From assembly GCF_020023385.1 (NCBI RefSeq), contig NZ_JAIQCL010000001.1, forward strand, positions 1-64,000: a stretch of 64,000 nucleotides of DNA, in the 5' to 3' direction. Under the pieces are notes generated by a model. It saw nothing but the letters and a program-made list of their open reading frames with translations, was not told the DNA's origin and made no database searches. Below are positions 1-9,039 of the stretch, one piece after another (the stretch's first letter is position 1; the number at the start of each line of letters is the position of its first letter). The translations under genes were made by a program, and so were the position numbers. This stretch comes from Planococcus circulans. Lineage in GTDB: Bacteria > Bacillota > Bacilli > Bacillales_A > Planococcaceae.

Positions 1-40
1 GCACTGCTATACATTTTGGTCAGGCTTTGTCTACAGTCTG
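1..40. repeat. Dispersed repeat, left-end copy
   Basis: The first 40 bases match, in reverse complement and with 2 differences, the sequence at 63382-63421. The core contains a short inverted repeat (AGACT...AGTCT). The window begins inside the repeat, so its left boundary is unknown. No coding content was seen. Confidence 0.75.
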
Positions 41-70
41 AAGCGTCGATTTCTGGTGAAATCGACGCTT
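41..70 (-). terminator. Hairpin downstream of the M48 peptidase gene
   Basis: A perfect 13-bp inverted repeat with a TGGT loop lies 25 bases beyond the stop codon of the minus-strand gene ending at 96. It lacks a long T tract, so its strength as an intrinsic terminator is uncertain. Confidence 0.5.
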
Positions 71-95
71 TTCAGCATACACTTATGTGAATATC

Positions 96-1376
96 TTATT
101 TCAATCTTTCCAAAAACTCTTCTTCATTTTCAGCGCCCATATGATCTATGGCACTTAAACCATCCGGTCCTGGCAAAGCAGGGTCGGCTCCGTTTTCCAC
201 CAGCACCAGCGCCATGTCATCGTCTCCATACATAACGGCTGACCCTAAAACGGTCGAATAGTCATCCGTCGAGTTGGGATCTGCTCCAGCATCCAGCAAA
301 GCTGTAACGATGGCCGGATCTCCAGAATAAATGGCATACATCAAGGCGTCCGATCCTTCGGAATCCGTAGCATGGATATCTTCTCCGTCTGCGAGGGCTT
401 GTTCGACGCCTGCCATATCCCCGATGGAAGCAGCTGTCATGAGTGCTGTTTCATTTTCTACGCCAAAATCTTCTTCATAGAAGCTTTCATCTATATCCGT
501 CGCGAATTGCGAAAAGGCGAAGGCGCCCCCTGCAAAAAGAGCGACCGTCAGGAAGTAAGCTCCCCCCAGCACACCCACCATCAACGCAGCGCCAAGGACG
601 ATTTTGCCGTGGTCCGGTTCATAGAATTTCATATCACTGTTGTCGAATTGCCCAATCGCCTGTACGCGCTTCGGCAGGCGCGGATGCGTCGACAAGACTT
701 CGCTCAACCAGACTACCGCGTTGGATTCCGTCGCAATCTGTTCAAGATAGGCATCTTCGTTCACTTCCATATACGTCTTCTTGCCGATTCCAAGAAGCGT
801 CAATGCCCGCTTCGCCGCTGACGCGTTCTGGATGGTGAAAGCAGCATGACGGTCGCATGTATATTCACATGACCGGCTATACGCTTGGCTGAGGAATGGA
901 ATAAACCCAGCCGGCAGGATCAACAGGTTTTTCCAAACGTGGCGCCGCTTCACATGGGCCAGTTCGTGGGCGATGATAAAGTCCAGTTCCTCCTGCCCCT
1001 GCTCACGCGCCAGTTCAAATACTTCGGAATACAAGACGACCATATCGCGACCGAAGAAACGGGTAGCAAAAGCATTCAATGCCCCTTCTGATTGGATGAC
1101 AAAAACATCCGGCACTTTCTTCAATTCCATTTGTTTCGCCAATGTCTGTACGCGTTCATAGACATCCGGAAATTGCCGATCGTGGACACGGACTCCATTG
1201 CCACGGATCGAACCGAGCATAACGGCGTTTGCGAACAGCATAACGACGAAAATTGTAATGGCGATCGCAATACCGATGATGGATACGACTGCTGCTGCAT
1301 AGATAAGAATGCTGAAAAATAAACTAATGAAAAAATATACGTTTTCTCTGTGTGATTGAATAGCTGTTTTATCCAT
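96..1376 (-). CDS. M48-family membrane zinc metalloprotease with C-terminal ankyrin repeats
   Basis: This is a 426-residue protein. Hydrophobic segments near residues 13-53 are followed by a peptidase M48 catalytic domain with the zinc motif HELAH at 137-141 and a probable third ligand, Glu171, in a SCEYTCD stretch. A further membrane segment lies around 255-290, and residues of about 310-426 read as ankyrin repeats (ALMTAASIGD, ALMYAIYSGD, DAGADPNSTD). M48 enzymes such as HtpX degrade misfolded membrane proteins. The ankyrin tail is not part of the usual HtpX layout and may recruit substrates or partners (inference). The start has an AGAGG site upstream. It appears monocistronic. Confidence 0.85.
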   Translation of the reverse strand: MDKTAIQSHRENVYFFISLFFSILIYAAAVVSIIGIAIAITIFVVMLFANAVMLGSIRGNGVRVHDRQFPDVYERVQTLAKQMELKKVPDVFVIQSEGALNAFATRFFGRDMVVLYSEVFELAREQGQEELDFIIAHELAHVKRRHVWKNLLILPAGFIPFLSQAYSRSCEYTCDRHAAFTIQNASAAKRALTLLGIGKKTYMEVNEDAYLEQIATESNAVVWLSEVLSTHPRLPKRVQAIGQFDNSDMKFYEPDHGKIVLGAALMVGVLGGAYFLTVALFAGGAFAFSQFATDIDESFYEEDFGVENETALMTAASIGDMAGVEQALADGEDIHATDSEGSDALMYAIYSGDPAIVTALLDAGADPNSTDDYSTVLGSAVMYGDDDMALVLVENGADPALPGPDGLSAIDHMGAENEEEFLERLK

Positions 1377-1510
1377 CTCTTACTTCCTCTCAATTTGGAA
1401 TATATTACATATAATAGCACATGGTACCTATTTATGGATGGTGAATTTTCGTTAATACTCAATTTTATTTTCCCGGCTAAGTCACGCTCTAATTGGAGGC
1501 GTTAAACAAA

Positions 1511-1544
1511 CAACCACCCCCTTCACTTGCGAAGGGGGTGGTTG
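1511..1544 (-). terminator. Intrinsic terminator after the ABC permease gene
   Basis: A perfect 14-bp GC-rich stem with a 6-base loop is followed on the minus strand by TTTGTTT. It sits 30 bases downstream of the permease stop codon. Confidence 0.8.
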
Positions 1545-1573
1545 ATACCTTTTCTTTATTTAGCTCAGAATAG

Positions 1574-4156
1574 CTATGCATTCTCCTGTTTTAAGCTTTC
1601 AATAATAGTGTCGTTTTTGATTTTGGCGGTTGCATAAAGCATCGCTGCTCCGACAATCAGGAATATCATCAAGACCACAAAGAGGATGCTCATCCAAGGA
1701 AGCGTGAAGCCGTATTGGAATGTATAGCCGAGTGACCAGTGCATGGCGAACATGACGGCAATACTCAGCGGCAGTCCGATCGCCAATGCTTTCACACCAT
1801 AAAAAAGGCTTTCGTAGCGGATCATCTTCGTAAAGCCTTTCGGCGTCATCCCGACCGACCTCAACATCGCAAACTCCCGTTTCCGGAGCGAAATGCTCGT
1901 GGAGATGGTATTAAAGATATTGGCGATGGAAATGAGCGAGATCAAGGTGATGAAGCCGTATGTGAAAACGGACATCAGCAAAATCATCTGCTCTTCCTGC
2001 TGGCGCTGCCGGTAGACGTTTTGGACTTGGATCGTCATGTCATTCTGTTCTTCAATCGCTTCTTGTGTCGCGATTGGATCGGTGCTCATGGCATAAATCG
2101 AATGCATGAATTGATCGTCCGTGAGCTTCAGTTGTTCAAAGGCTTTTTCAGGGATGATGACATTCAATCCTCCTAGAACCGCCGTCTCTACACCCATCGG
2201 AACTTCATTGGTCAATGCTGCAATTTCAAATGTACTTAACCGTTCTTTTTCAGCTGGCTCGCCTGCCTCGTCATAAGGTTGGCTATACAAGTCAATTGCA
2301 TCCCCGACATCACTCAGGATGGTTTTGGTTTGAACGAATTGGCCGGACGCGGCATCTTCATAAGACACTTGATCAATGACGATCGCTTTCAGACTGTCCT
2401 GGCCGAAAGTTTCCGCATTCATCCCGAGCTTTTTCGCATAAGCTTCAAAACTTGCATCGTCCAGGCCGTGGATATCGACATAGTATCGGAACTTTCCATC
2501 TTCAAGTGCTACTTCGCCGGTTTCCAATTGCGCAGCCAAACGTTCTGGCAGCCGTTCTGGTTCAATCAGCGCTTCTGCCCATGTGCTTTTGATCATTGTG
2601 GCTTCGGTGACATGCTGCAATTGGCGGTATTTAGGCAGGTCGCTTTCTCCGACACCATTTCCGCTGATCTGCAGGTCGTATTGGGAATCACTACGCACCA
2701 TTTCCATGGATTTTTTCAAGCCATCGGTAAAATACGTCACCGACAAAAATAGGACGATGCTGATGACCAGTGAAAACACAAGGGCCAAGTAGCGTTTGCG
2801 GTTGCGCTTGGCATTCTTCAAGCCGATTTCCGCTTCCAGGCCAAAAATTTTCCGCACCCACTTGGATGTTTTAAGATTTTTCCCGGACAATTTGATGTCT
2901 TCTGTTTGGCGGATGGCATCGATGGCGGAAATTTTCGCTGCTTTTTTTGCAGGGAGATAAGTCGAAATGAAAATGGTCAGAATCGAAATGCCACAAGAGA
3001 GCAGCAATGAAGATGGCGTGACGACCAACTCGAGCTTTTCAGAGATATTGAGTGCGTCTTCAATGAACGTATTGATGAAGACAAAAGTCAGGCTAATGCC
3101 ACCAAAGCCTGCCAACAATCCGATGGGTATACTGATCGCCCCAATCACCGCTCCTTCAAAAAAGACGGAATTGCGCTTTTGCTTTTTCGTTGCTCCGACG
3201 CTCGACAGCATGCCCAGATGCCTTGCACGCTCAGAAACACTGATGGCGAAAGCATTATAGATCAATGCCACCGAACCGATGAGAATAACCGCCATGATGA
3301 TTGTTGCCAATGAAAACAGCGTAAGCCGCAAACGATCATTGCCGGTCACGCCATAATAGCGCAGCAGGTCCGAATTGAATTCAACCTTTTCAATGCCGTT
3401 ATCATCTGCGAAAGTTTTTGCATGGTCAAACAGTTCTGTTTTGAGCTTGGAGACGACAACGAAAGCGTCGAATGTTTCGCTTTCATCTAGTTTGTTTTTG
3501 TCTATAAAACCGACCACCGTATAGCCGGGCGACCAAGCCGGTTCCCACTCCGGGCGATCGAGTATTCCTGTAATCGTCACCGTTTTCGTTTCCAGGTTGT
3601 CGAGTTTTTCGAAGGACTGGCCATCGCTGATCTGCAGGGAGTCGGTTTGTGTCAACACTTTCCCTTCGACCTCGTGGATTCGTTGGCCTATTTCAACCGT
3701 CAGTTGGTCTCCGATTTGAACAGGCATTTCAATATTTTCCTGGATCACTGATGAGATGGCGATTTCCTCTTCAGAAGCCGGCAATCGTCCTTCTGAAACC
3801 GTCATCGGAAATTGTGCCAAGCCCTGTTCGTCATAGTTTTGGAAATACAAGTAGGGCTTGTAAGCATTCGTTGAACCTTCCAGGGTTGCATAGCCGCCGC
3901 TTGAGAGGATTACCTTTTCGGTATCGCCATCCTGTTCGATGGCCTGGATTTGTTGTTTATTCACATGTTCATATTGGACATGCCATTCTCCGTTTTTCGA
4001 AATCTCCTGGCGGACCATAAGATCCAGAAACGATACACCGAGCGTGGTCACCGCTGCAATCATCGCAACGGAAATGATGACGCCGATGATGGTCACAAGT
4101 GAGCGGCGTTTGTTCTGCCGCATATGCCGGATGGTTACTTTATTGATGATGTTCAT
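1574..4156 (-). CDS. Large FtsX-domain ABC transporter permease
   Basis: An 860-residue permease with two FtsX/MacB-like halves. TM1 is near 18-42, a first extracellular region spans about 43-275, three helices follow near 280-405, a fifth TM is near 455-478, a second extracellular region spans about 480-730, and three helices close the protein. Its start overlaps the stop of the ATPase gene by 4 bases, so the two are translationally coupled. Next to a histidine kinase and response regulator, this suggests a Bce-like module that senses or resists cell-envelope antimicrobials. The eight-helix, two-ectodomain layout differs from the ten-helix BceB type with one large extracellular loop. The substrate is unknown. 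Confidence 0.85.
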   Translation of the reverse strand: MNIINKVTIRHMRQNKRRSLVTIIGVIISVAMIAAVTTLGVSFLDLMVRQEISKNGEWHVQYEHVNKQQIQAIEQDGDTEKVILSSGGYATLEGSTNAYKPYLYFQNYDEQGLAQFPMTVSEGRLPASEEEIAISSVIQENIEMPVQIGDQLTVEIGQRIHEVEGKVLTQTDSLQISDGQSFEKLDNLETKTVTITGILDRPEWEPAWSPGYTVVGFIDKNKLDESETFDAFVVVSKLKTELFDHAKTFADDNGIEKVEFNSDLLRYYGVTGNDRLRLTLFSLATIIMAVILIGSVALIYNAFAISVSERARHLGMLSSVGATKKQKRNSVFFEGAVIGAISIPIGLLAGFGGISLTFVFINTFIEDALNISEKLELVVTPSSLLLSCGISILTIFISTYLPAKKAAKISAIDAIRQTEDIKLSGKNLKTSKWVRKIFGLEAEIGLKNAKRNRKRYLALVFSLVISIVLFLSVTYFTDGLKKSMEMVRSDSQYDLQISGNGVGESDLPKYRQLQHVTEATMIKSTWAEALIEPERLPERLAAQLETGEVALEDGKFRYYVDIHGLDDASFEAYAKKLGMNAETFGQDSLKAIVIDQVSYEDAASGQFVQTKTILSDVGDAIDLYSQPYDEAGEPAEKERLSTFEIAALTNEVPMGVETAVLGGLNVIIPEKAFEQLKLTDDQFMHSIYAMSTDPIATQEAIEEQNDMTIQVQNVYRQRQQEEQMILLMSVFTYGFITLISLISIANIFNTISTSISLRKREFAMLRSVGMTPKGFTKMIRYESLFYGVKALAIGLPLSIAVMFAMHWSLGYTFQYGFTLPWMSILFVVLMIFLIVGAAMLYATAKIKNDTIIESLKQENA

Positions 4157-4836
4157 GGCCGGATGACCTCATCTTTTGCAATTTTCCCATCAACGATGGA
4201 TATGATGCGGTCAGCTTGCAACGCGATGCGTTCATCGTGGGTGATGACAATCAAGGTCTGCTTGTACATCTTGTTGAACAGCTTCAGCAATTCCATGATT
4301 TCTTCGCTGTTTTTACTGTCAAGGTTGCCGGTCGGCTCGTCCGCCAGCATAATCGCTGGGTTGCTGATAAGTGCACGCCCAATCGAGACACGTTGTTGTT
4401 GTCCCCCCGAGAGCTGATTCGGCAAATGGGACAGCCGTTTGTCCAGCCCCAGCACTTCAATGATTCTGTCAAAATGCGCCGGATCCACTTGTTGTTCATC
4501 CAACAGCATAGGCAAGGTGACATTTTCTTCAACCGTTAAAATCGGTATCAAATTATAGAATTGGTAGATCAAACCGATTTGCCGGCGCCTGAAAATGGCC
4601 AGCTGTGTTTCATCCAAGTTGTAAATGTCAGTTTGGTCGATCCATACGCTTCCGCTTGTTGGCCGATCGACACCGCCCAGCATATGGAGCAAAGTCGATT
4701 TGCCGGAACCGGACGGGCCGATGATACAGACGAATTCGCCTTTGTTCACCGTAAACGATACGTCGTCCAGTGCCATCACCGCCGTCTCGCCTGTACCGTA
4801 TATTTTTGATAATTTTTTCACTTCAACAATTGTCAT
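4153..4836 (-). CDS. ABC transporter ATP-binding protein (LolD/BceA type)
   Basis: A 227-residue ATPase with Walker A GPSGSGKST near residue 40, signature LSGGQQQR, and Walker B LADEPTGNLD, the combination typical of LolD/MacB/BceA ATPases that drive FtsX-type permeases. I chose the ATG at 4836 because GGGAGG lies at 4845-4850; an upstream in-frame ATG would add 24 non-conserved residues. It is followed by the permease with an ATGA overlap and preceded, after about 120 bases, by the kinase gene. Confidence 0.93.
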   Translation of the reverse strand: MTIVEVKKLSKIYGTGETAVMALDDVSFTVNKGEFVCIIGPSGSGKSTLLHMLGGVDRPTSGSVWIDQTDIYNLDETQLAIFRRRQIGLIYQFYNLIPILTVEENVTLPMLLDEQQVDPAHFDRIIEVLGLDKRLSHLPNQLSGGQQQRVSIGRALISNPAIMLADEPTGNLDSKNSEEIMELLKLFNKMYKQTLIVITHDERIALQADRIISIVDGKIAKDEVIRP

Positions 4837-4956
4837 GCGGTAAACCTCCCTAAATTCTATTTCTAAGTTTAGTATAGATAGGCCACATGACTGCCCGGTG
4901 ACTCGCAAGTGACAATCCAGTCACTTAAGAAAACAAGAGAAAAAGCAGGCAATGGG

Positions 4957-5970
4957 CTAAATCACCTGCTTGTAGAATTTAATGTGAAATGAGGTACCCA
5001 TGTCCGGCTCACTTTTCACTTCGATGTCACCTTGTTGGCTGGTGATGATGCTGTACGCCATCGCAAGTCCGATGCCGACACTGTCATCTCCTGCATTTTT
5101 GCCTTTATAAAAGCGTTTGAAAATATGGGGCAAGTCCTGTTTCAGGATGCCGCAGCCATTGTCAGCTATCGTAATTTCGGTATAAAGTGCGTTTTCTTTA
5201 TAACCGATCGACAGCTTCCCTCCCGCTGGAGTATGTTCGACACAGTTTTTCAAGATATTGATCAGCGCTTCGGCGGTCCAGTTCAGATCCCCTGAAAAAG
5301 CAGTTTGGGGGTTTCCTTCTATCTCCACCTGCAACCCTTTGATATCCAGCGGCACGAGCAATGGTTCAACCGATTTATCGATGAGAAGCGGCAGGGCTAT
5401 CTGTTCTTTTTTGAACACAATGGTACCGGCATCGATTTTCGAAAGCTTGAGCAGCGACGACACGAGCCAATCCATCCGCTCCAGCTGAACACGCAGATTG
5501 CGGGTGAATTCAGCGCGCTTTTCTTCATCAAGCCGGCTGTCGCGCAATAAATCCGACATGACCATCATGGATGTCAGCGGGGTTTTCAATTGATGGGAAA
5601 TATCCGAAATGGCATCCGTCAGTTTTTCTTTGTCTTCACGGAGAAGCGTGCCGTGTTCGGAAAGCCGATTCGTCACTTTGTAAATTTGGCTTTTCAGCAG
5701 GCTCAATTCACCTTCTGTGTTGTCACGGACATCCAGTTGAAAATCGCCATTGCTGATTTTTTGCAGGTACCCCGACAGCTTTTCGATTTCCCGGTAGCGC
5801 CACCACGTAAAAACGACGGCAGTCATGATCAATAAAAAAGATACAATGGCAATGCTCCAAGCTGCCGCAGCAGATATGAAAACAGCGGTTATAATCGCGG
5901 CTGAGGCGCTGATGACAAGGAGTACCATCAGGAATAATTGGATTTCCCGGTTGCGCAGCATTTCAGTCAC
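4957..5970 (-). CDS. Sensor histidine kinase with short sensor loop
   Basis: A 337-residue kinase. Two transmembrane helices (about 11-32 and 36-57) are separated by only a few residues, as in intramembrane-sensing kinases of the BceS/LiaS type. The HisKA box with His126 lies in ISHQLKTPLT and the HATPase domain has NGCGI and GIGLAMAYS. The start overlaps the response regulator stop by 8 bases. Such kinases usually sense through their partner ABC transporter rather than binding drug directly (family knowledge), which fits the adjacent ATPase and permease. Confidence 0.92.
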   Translation of the reverse strand: MTEMLRNREIQLFLMVLLVISASAAIITAVFISAAAAWSIAIVSFLLIMTAVVFTWWRYREIEKLSGYLQKISNGDFQLDVRDNTEGELSLLKSQIYKVTNRLSEHGTLLREDKEKLTDAISDISHQLKTPLTSMMVMSDLLRDSRLDEEKRAEFTRNLRVQLERMDWLVSSLLKLSKIDAGTIVFKKEQIALPLLIDKSVEPLLVPLDIKGLQVEIEGNPQTAFSGDLNWTAEALINILKNCVEHTPAGGKLSIGYKENALYTEITIADNGCGILKQDLPHIFKRFYKGKNAGDDSVGIGLAMAYSIITSQQGDIEVKSEPDMGTSFHIKFYKQVI

Positions 5971-6646
5971 CCGCCTTATAGCCCATGCCCCGCACGGTCT
6001 TAATCAGGGTTGGCTGTTGGGGGTCGTCTTCTAGTTTTTCGCGCAGTCGCTTGATATAGACCGTCAACGTATTGTCGTTGACGAAATCCCCGCCGACATC
6101 CCAAATCCGGTCGAGCAACTGTGCCCTTGTAAGAACCTGGCCAAGATGATTGGCGAAGATCAGCAGCAGCCGGTATTCCAAAGCTGTCAATAGAACTTCA
6201 TCGGATCCTTTATGGACTTTTCCGTTTGCCGTGTCCACTTGGACGTCCCCGATTCGGATGGCCGTTTTCGGCTGCTTCTCCCGCTTGTAGCGGCGCAGCA
6301 CCGAATTGATGCGTGACTGAAGTTCACGGACCCGGAACGGCTTGGTGATGTAATCATCCGCTCCCATATCCAACCCCATCACGACATTCACTTCATCATC
6401 GAACGCCGTCAAAAAAATGACCGGTATGTCGCCTTGTTCTTTCACCAGTGCGCATAAATCATAGCCACTGCCGTCCGGCAACGACAGATCGAGCAAACAC
6501 AAACCAATGTCCTTATGCTGTTCTCTGATGACTTTCTCAGCATCTGCCGCTGTGTGGCACAGGATGGTTCCGTAGCCTTCCTGCTGCAGGGAATACGTCA
6601 ATCCGGATGCGATGGTGCGATCGTCTTCGACCACTAAAATGTTCAT
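5963..6646 (-). CDS. OmpR/PhoB-family response regulator
   Basis: A 227-residue regulator. The receiver domain (1-115) has acidic residues VVEDD at the N terminus, phosphoacceptor Asp53 in LLDLSLPDG, and KPF in YITKPF. The C-terminal winged helix (about 130-225) ends in the TVRGMGYK motif. The ATG at 6646 was chosen because the receiver begins there (MNILVVEDD) and a GGGG-type site precedes it. It is the first gene of the four-gene module and probably activates the downstream ABC genes (inference). Confidence 0.93.
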   Translation of the reverse strand: MNILVVEDDRTIASGLTYSLQQEGYGTILCHTAADAEKVIREQHKDIGLCLLDLSLPDGSGYDLCALVKEQGDIPVIFLTAFDDEVNVVMGLDMGADDYITKPFRVRELQSRINSVLRRYKREKQPKTAIRIGDVQVDTANGKVHKGSDEVLLTALEYRLLLIFANHLGQVLTRAQLLDRIWDVGGDFVNDNTLTVYIKRLREKLEDDPQQPTLIKTVRGMGYKAGD

Positions 6647-6827
6647 ATGGTTTCCCCTATCATCTAATTTATCTTGTTTTTCAGTTAACCGGCTGAAATG
6701 AATCCTTCTGAATCTACGATACAGGCTTTTGCATTCCATGACCAGAGACTGGTTGAAATTTACAGCAAGGTTGATCCCGCTTATGGGTTAGTTTCTTTGC
6801 CTGGGGATTGGTACTTTTTGTGATGAC

Positions 6828-6856
6828 TTGCAGAAACGGATTGGCTGTAGTAAGAT
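6828..6856 (+). promoter_or_regulatory. Sigma-A-type promoter for pbuE leader
   Basis: TTGCAG at 6828-6833 and TAAGAT at 6851-6856 are separated by 17 bases. The expected start near 6863 lies just before the adenine aptamer. Confidence 0.6.
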
Positions 6857-6883
6857 TTCTAAAGTAAATATCCATCAATCCCC

Positions 6884-6950
6884 ATCTGTATAACCTTAAG
6901 AATATGGCTTAAGGGTCTCTACCAGGAACCGCAAAATCCTGATTACAGAA
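6884..6950 (+). promoter_or_regulatory. Adenine-sensing purine riboswitch aptamer
   Basis: The sequence fits the purine riboswitch. P1 is CTGTA/TACAG (6886-6890 with 6944-6948), P2 is a 7-bp stem around loop AATATGG, J2/3 is GTCTCTAC, and P3 is CAGGA/TCCTG. The specificity position that is C in guanine aptamers is T at 6943 (GATTAC), which predicts adenine recognition. It sits before a pbuE-like gene, as in B. subtilis. Confidence 0.93.
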
Positions 6951-6985
6951 AACGATCCGTTCGTTTTTTGTAATCAGGATTTTTT
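6935..6985 (+). terminator. Adenine-riboswitch-controlled intrinsic terminator
   Basis: A stem of about 21 bp (13 perfect outer pairs, 6935-6947 with 6969-6981) ends in a T run. Its 5' arm overlaps P3 and P1 of the aptamer, so adenine binding should block terminator formation and switch the gene on. Confidence 0.92.
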
Positions 6986-7053
6986 TGTGTTTTCTGACAG
7001 GGATCTTTAGAGCCATTTTTTTATTCTATTTTCGAAAGGAAGCGTATGAGCAC

Positions 7054-8256
7054 ATGAATTTTAAAGTCTATATTTTAGCACTGGCCACAGTCGCTGTCGG
7101 ACTCGTGGAACTTATTGTAGGAGGCATCTTGCCGACGATCGCAGAGGAGTTCGGCGTCTCGTTAAGTTCAGCCGGACAGTTGATCACCGTATTTGCGTTG
7201 ATCTACGCTATTGCCGGACCTGTTTTACTGGTGGCGACCAGCCGATTTGAGCGAAAGAAAGTTTATTTGATTTCCTTGTTCATCTTTTTCCTCGGCAATA
7301 TCCTGACGTTTTTCAGTCCAGACTTTACGTGGATGATGATCGCGCGCGTATTGACCGCAGCGAGTACCGCACTCATTGTCGTCTTGTCGTTGACCATTGC
7401 GGCGAAAATCGTCGAGCCGCCTTACCGCGCAAAAGCGATCGGCCTGATTTTCATGGGCATCAGTTCGTCACTCGTCCTCGGCGTTCCGCTCGGCATCCTT
7501 GTTTCCGATGCCTTCGGATGGCGTGTGATTTTCCTTGGTATCGCGGCATTGTCCGTCGGTTCGATGGTTCTTATTGCGAAGTACATCCAGCCAATTCCCG
7601 GTGGTGCGGCTATTCCGCTTAAACAGCAGTTAAAAGCAGTGGCGAGTGCCAAAATCGGTACCGCCCATCTCGCGACAATGTTCATGCTTGCCGGACATTA
7701 CACCGTTTACGCCTACTTCACGCCATTTCTTGAGACCAACCTGCAGTTGAGCTCGTTCTGGGTCAGCGTCTGTTACCTGGTGTTCGGGATTGCGGCAGTC
7801 AGCGGCGGTGCAATCGGCGGCACCATGTCCGATTCAATCGGCTCAAAAAGGAGCATCATCATCGTCATTTCAGCTTTTGCAGCTGTATTATTCCTGCTTC
7901 CGCTGACAACGTTCTCGCTGATTGTATTCCTTCCGGTGATGGTCATTTGGGCAGCACTGAGCTGGAGCCTGGCTCCGCCTCAGCAAAGCTATTTGATCGA
8001 AACCGACCCGGCCACGTCGGACATTCAGCAAAGCTTCAATAACTCCGCCCTGCAGATCGGCATCGCCTTAGGTTCTGCCATCGGCGGAGTCACCTTGACC
8101 CAAACCGGTTCGGTATCAAGCACCGCTTGGGTTGGTGCTGTCATCGTACTGATTGCTCTTGCCTGTGCCGTCTTTTCACTAACGCGCCCGGCAATTGACC
8201 GCAATGGGCAAAAGGCTGACAATCGGAAACTCAATGCCGGTTATGAGCAAAATTAA
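7054..8256 (+). CDS. pbuE: MFS purine base/nucleoside exporter, PbuE-like
   Basis: A 400-residue major facilitator protein with about 12 membrane helices and the post-TM2 motif SRFERKK. B. subtilis PbuE (388 residues) exports hypoxanthine, adenine and related compounds and is controlled by an adenine riboswitch. The adenine aptamer upstream supports the same role here. The ATG at 7054 was chosen because [17 protein letters not shown] opens TM1; AAAGGA lies 13 bases upstream, a rather wide spacing. A longer frame from 6985 would begin inside the terminator and is unlikely. Confidence 0.9.
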   Translation: MNFKVYILALATVAVGLVELIVGGILPTIAEEFGVSLSSAGQLITVFALIYAIAGPVLLVATSRFERKKVYLISLFIFFLGNILTFFSPDFTWMMIARVLTAASTALIVVLSLTIAAKIVEPPYRAKAIGLIFMGISSSLVLGVPLGILVSDAFGWRVIFLGIAALSVGSMVLIAKYIQPIPGGAAIPLKQQLKAVASAKIGTAHLATMFMLAGHYTVYAYFTPFLETNLQLSSFWVSVCYLVFGIAAVSGGAIGGTMSDSIGSKRSIIIVISAFAAVLFLLPLTTFSLIVFLPVMVIWAALSWSLAPPQQSYLIETDPATSDIQQSFNNSALQIGIALGSAIGGVTLTQTGSVSSTAWVGAVIVLIALACAVFSLTRPAIDRNGQKADNRKLNAGYEQN

Positions 8257-8272
8257 CGCAGCCAGCTAAAAT

Positions 8273-8310
8273 CCCCGATGAAATCAATTGATTTCATCGG
8301 GGGTTTTTTT
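8273..8310 (+). terminator. Intrinsic terminator after pbuE
   Basis: A perfect 30-base palindrome (8273-8302) is followed by seven T residues. It could also stop transcripts of the convergent VWA gene, though the T tract favours the plus strand. Confidence 0.88.
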
Positions 8311-8322
8311 ATGCTTCCATCA

Positions 8323-9039
8323 TCATTTTTTCCGATTCGGGAACATAAAATCCAAAGGCGATTTTTTCTTTTTACGCAAAATGCCTTTTTCTTTCGCTTC
8401 TTTCAGCCACTCGGGAAATTCGTTCAGCATTTGATTGTACAGCTCTTCATCCGTCACTTGATCGATATCAAGGACATGGAAAAAATTCGCGTTGTCCACG
8501 AAGCGGCCTTCCATCGTATCCAACTTTCTCAAGACATCGAAGTTCGAATCGCCGATGCCGATGAATTGCCAAAAGATCGGCTGAGTGGACGATTCCACAA
8601 TGAATTTCTTGATACCGGCTTTACAGCCGCCGTCATTGATGAAAACCAGAAAAACCGGCACATCGCTCGGCTCTTCTTTCGTATACTTCTCGATGACGTC
8701 TTTCATCACTTTCGGTTCGTCGTTCCGACCATATTTATGGACCTCATCATTGGACAGGATGTTTTTCTCCACATAGCCCATGAAAATCTCTTCCGTCGCT
8801 GCCGGCAATCGGGAAAATTCGTTATCGTACACCCAGACATCCAATTCCCCATCATCATCAAACTGGCTCGCTACCGCCAGTACCCTCTCGACAACTTCCT
8901 GCACGACACCGTCACGATACAGCTTCCGCATCGATCCGGTAATATCCAACACAATACCGACTTTCGCCACAACACCTGTTAACTTCTTTTTCTCCAGCAC
9001 GATGCTGGCCGTTTTCTTTTTCAGGGAAATCGTACTCAT
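8323..9039 (-). CDS. TerF-like von Willebrand factor A domain protein
   Basis: A 238-residue cytosolic protein dominated by a VWA domain. The metal-ion-dependent adhesion motif appears as DITGSM near residue 31, and FINDGG plus FIGIGD follow, resembling the C-terminal VWA domain of tellurium-resistance TerF. TerF-like VWA proteins are metal-binding scaffolds in stress responses (family knowledge). No other ter genes adjoin it, so its job is open. The ATG at 9039 fits GAGGAGG 7 bases away; a TTG one codon upstream is possible. Confidence 0.85.
   Translation of the reverse strand: MSTISLKKKTASIVLEKKKLTGVVAKVGIVLDITGSMRKLYRDGVVQEVVERVLAVASQFDDDGELDVWVYDNEFSRLPAATEEIFMGYVEKNILSNDEVHKYGRNDEPKVMKDVIEKYTKEEPSDVPVFLVFINDGGCKAGIKKFIVESSTQPIFWQFIGIGDSNFDVLRKLDTMEGRFVDNANFFHVLDIDQVTDEELYNQMLNEFPEWLKEAKEKGILRKKKKSPLDFMFPNRKK

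Noticed and set aside
6647-6739. Longer response regulator starting at 6739
   Set aside because: The extra 31 residues are not receiver-like and no ribosome site precedes them; the ATG at 6646 opens the conserved fold.
8278-8982. Plus-strand 234-codon open frame
   Set aside because: Antisense to the VWA gene, begins inside a terminator and reads Phe/His/Arg-rich without any recognisable pattern.
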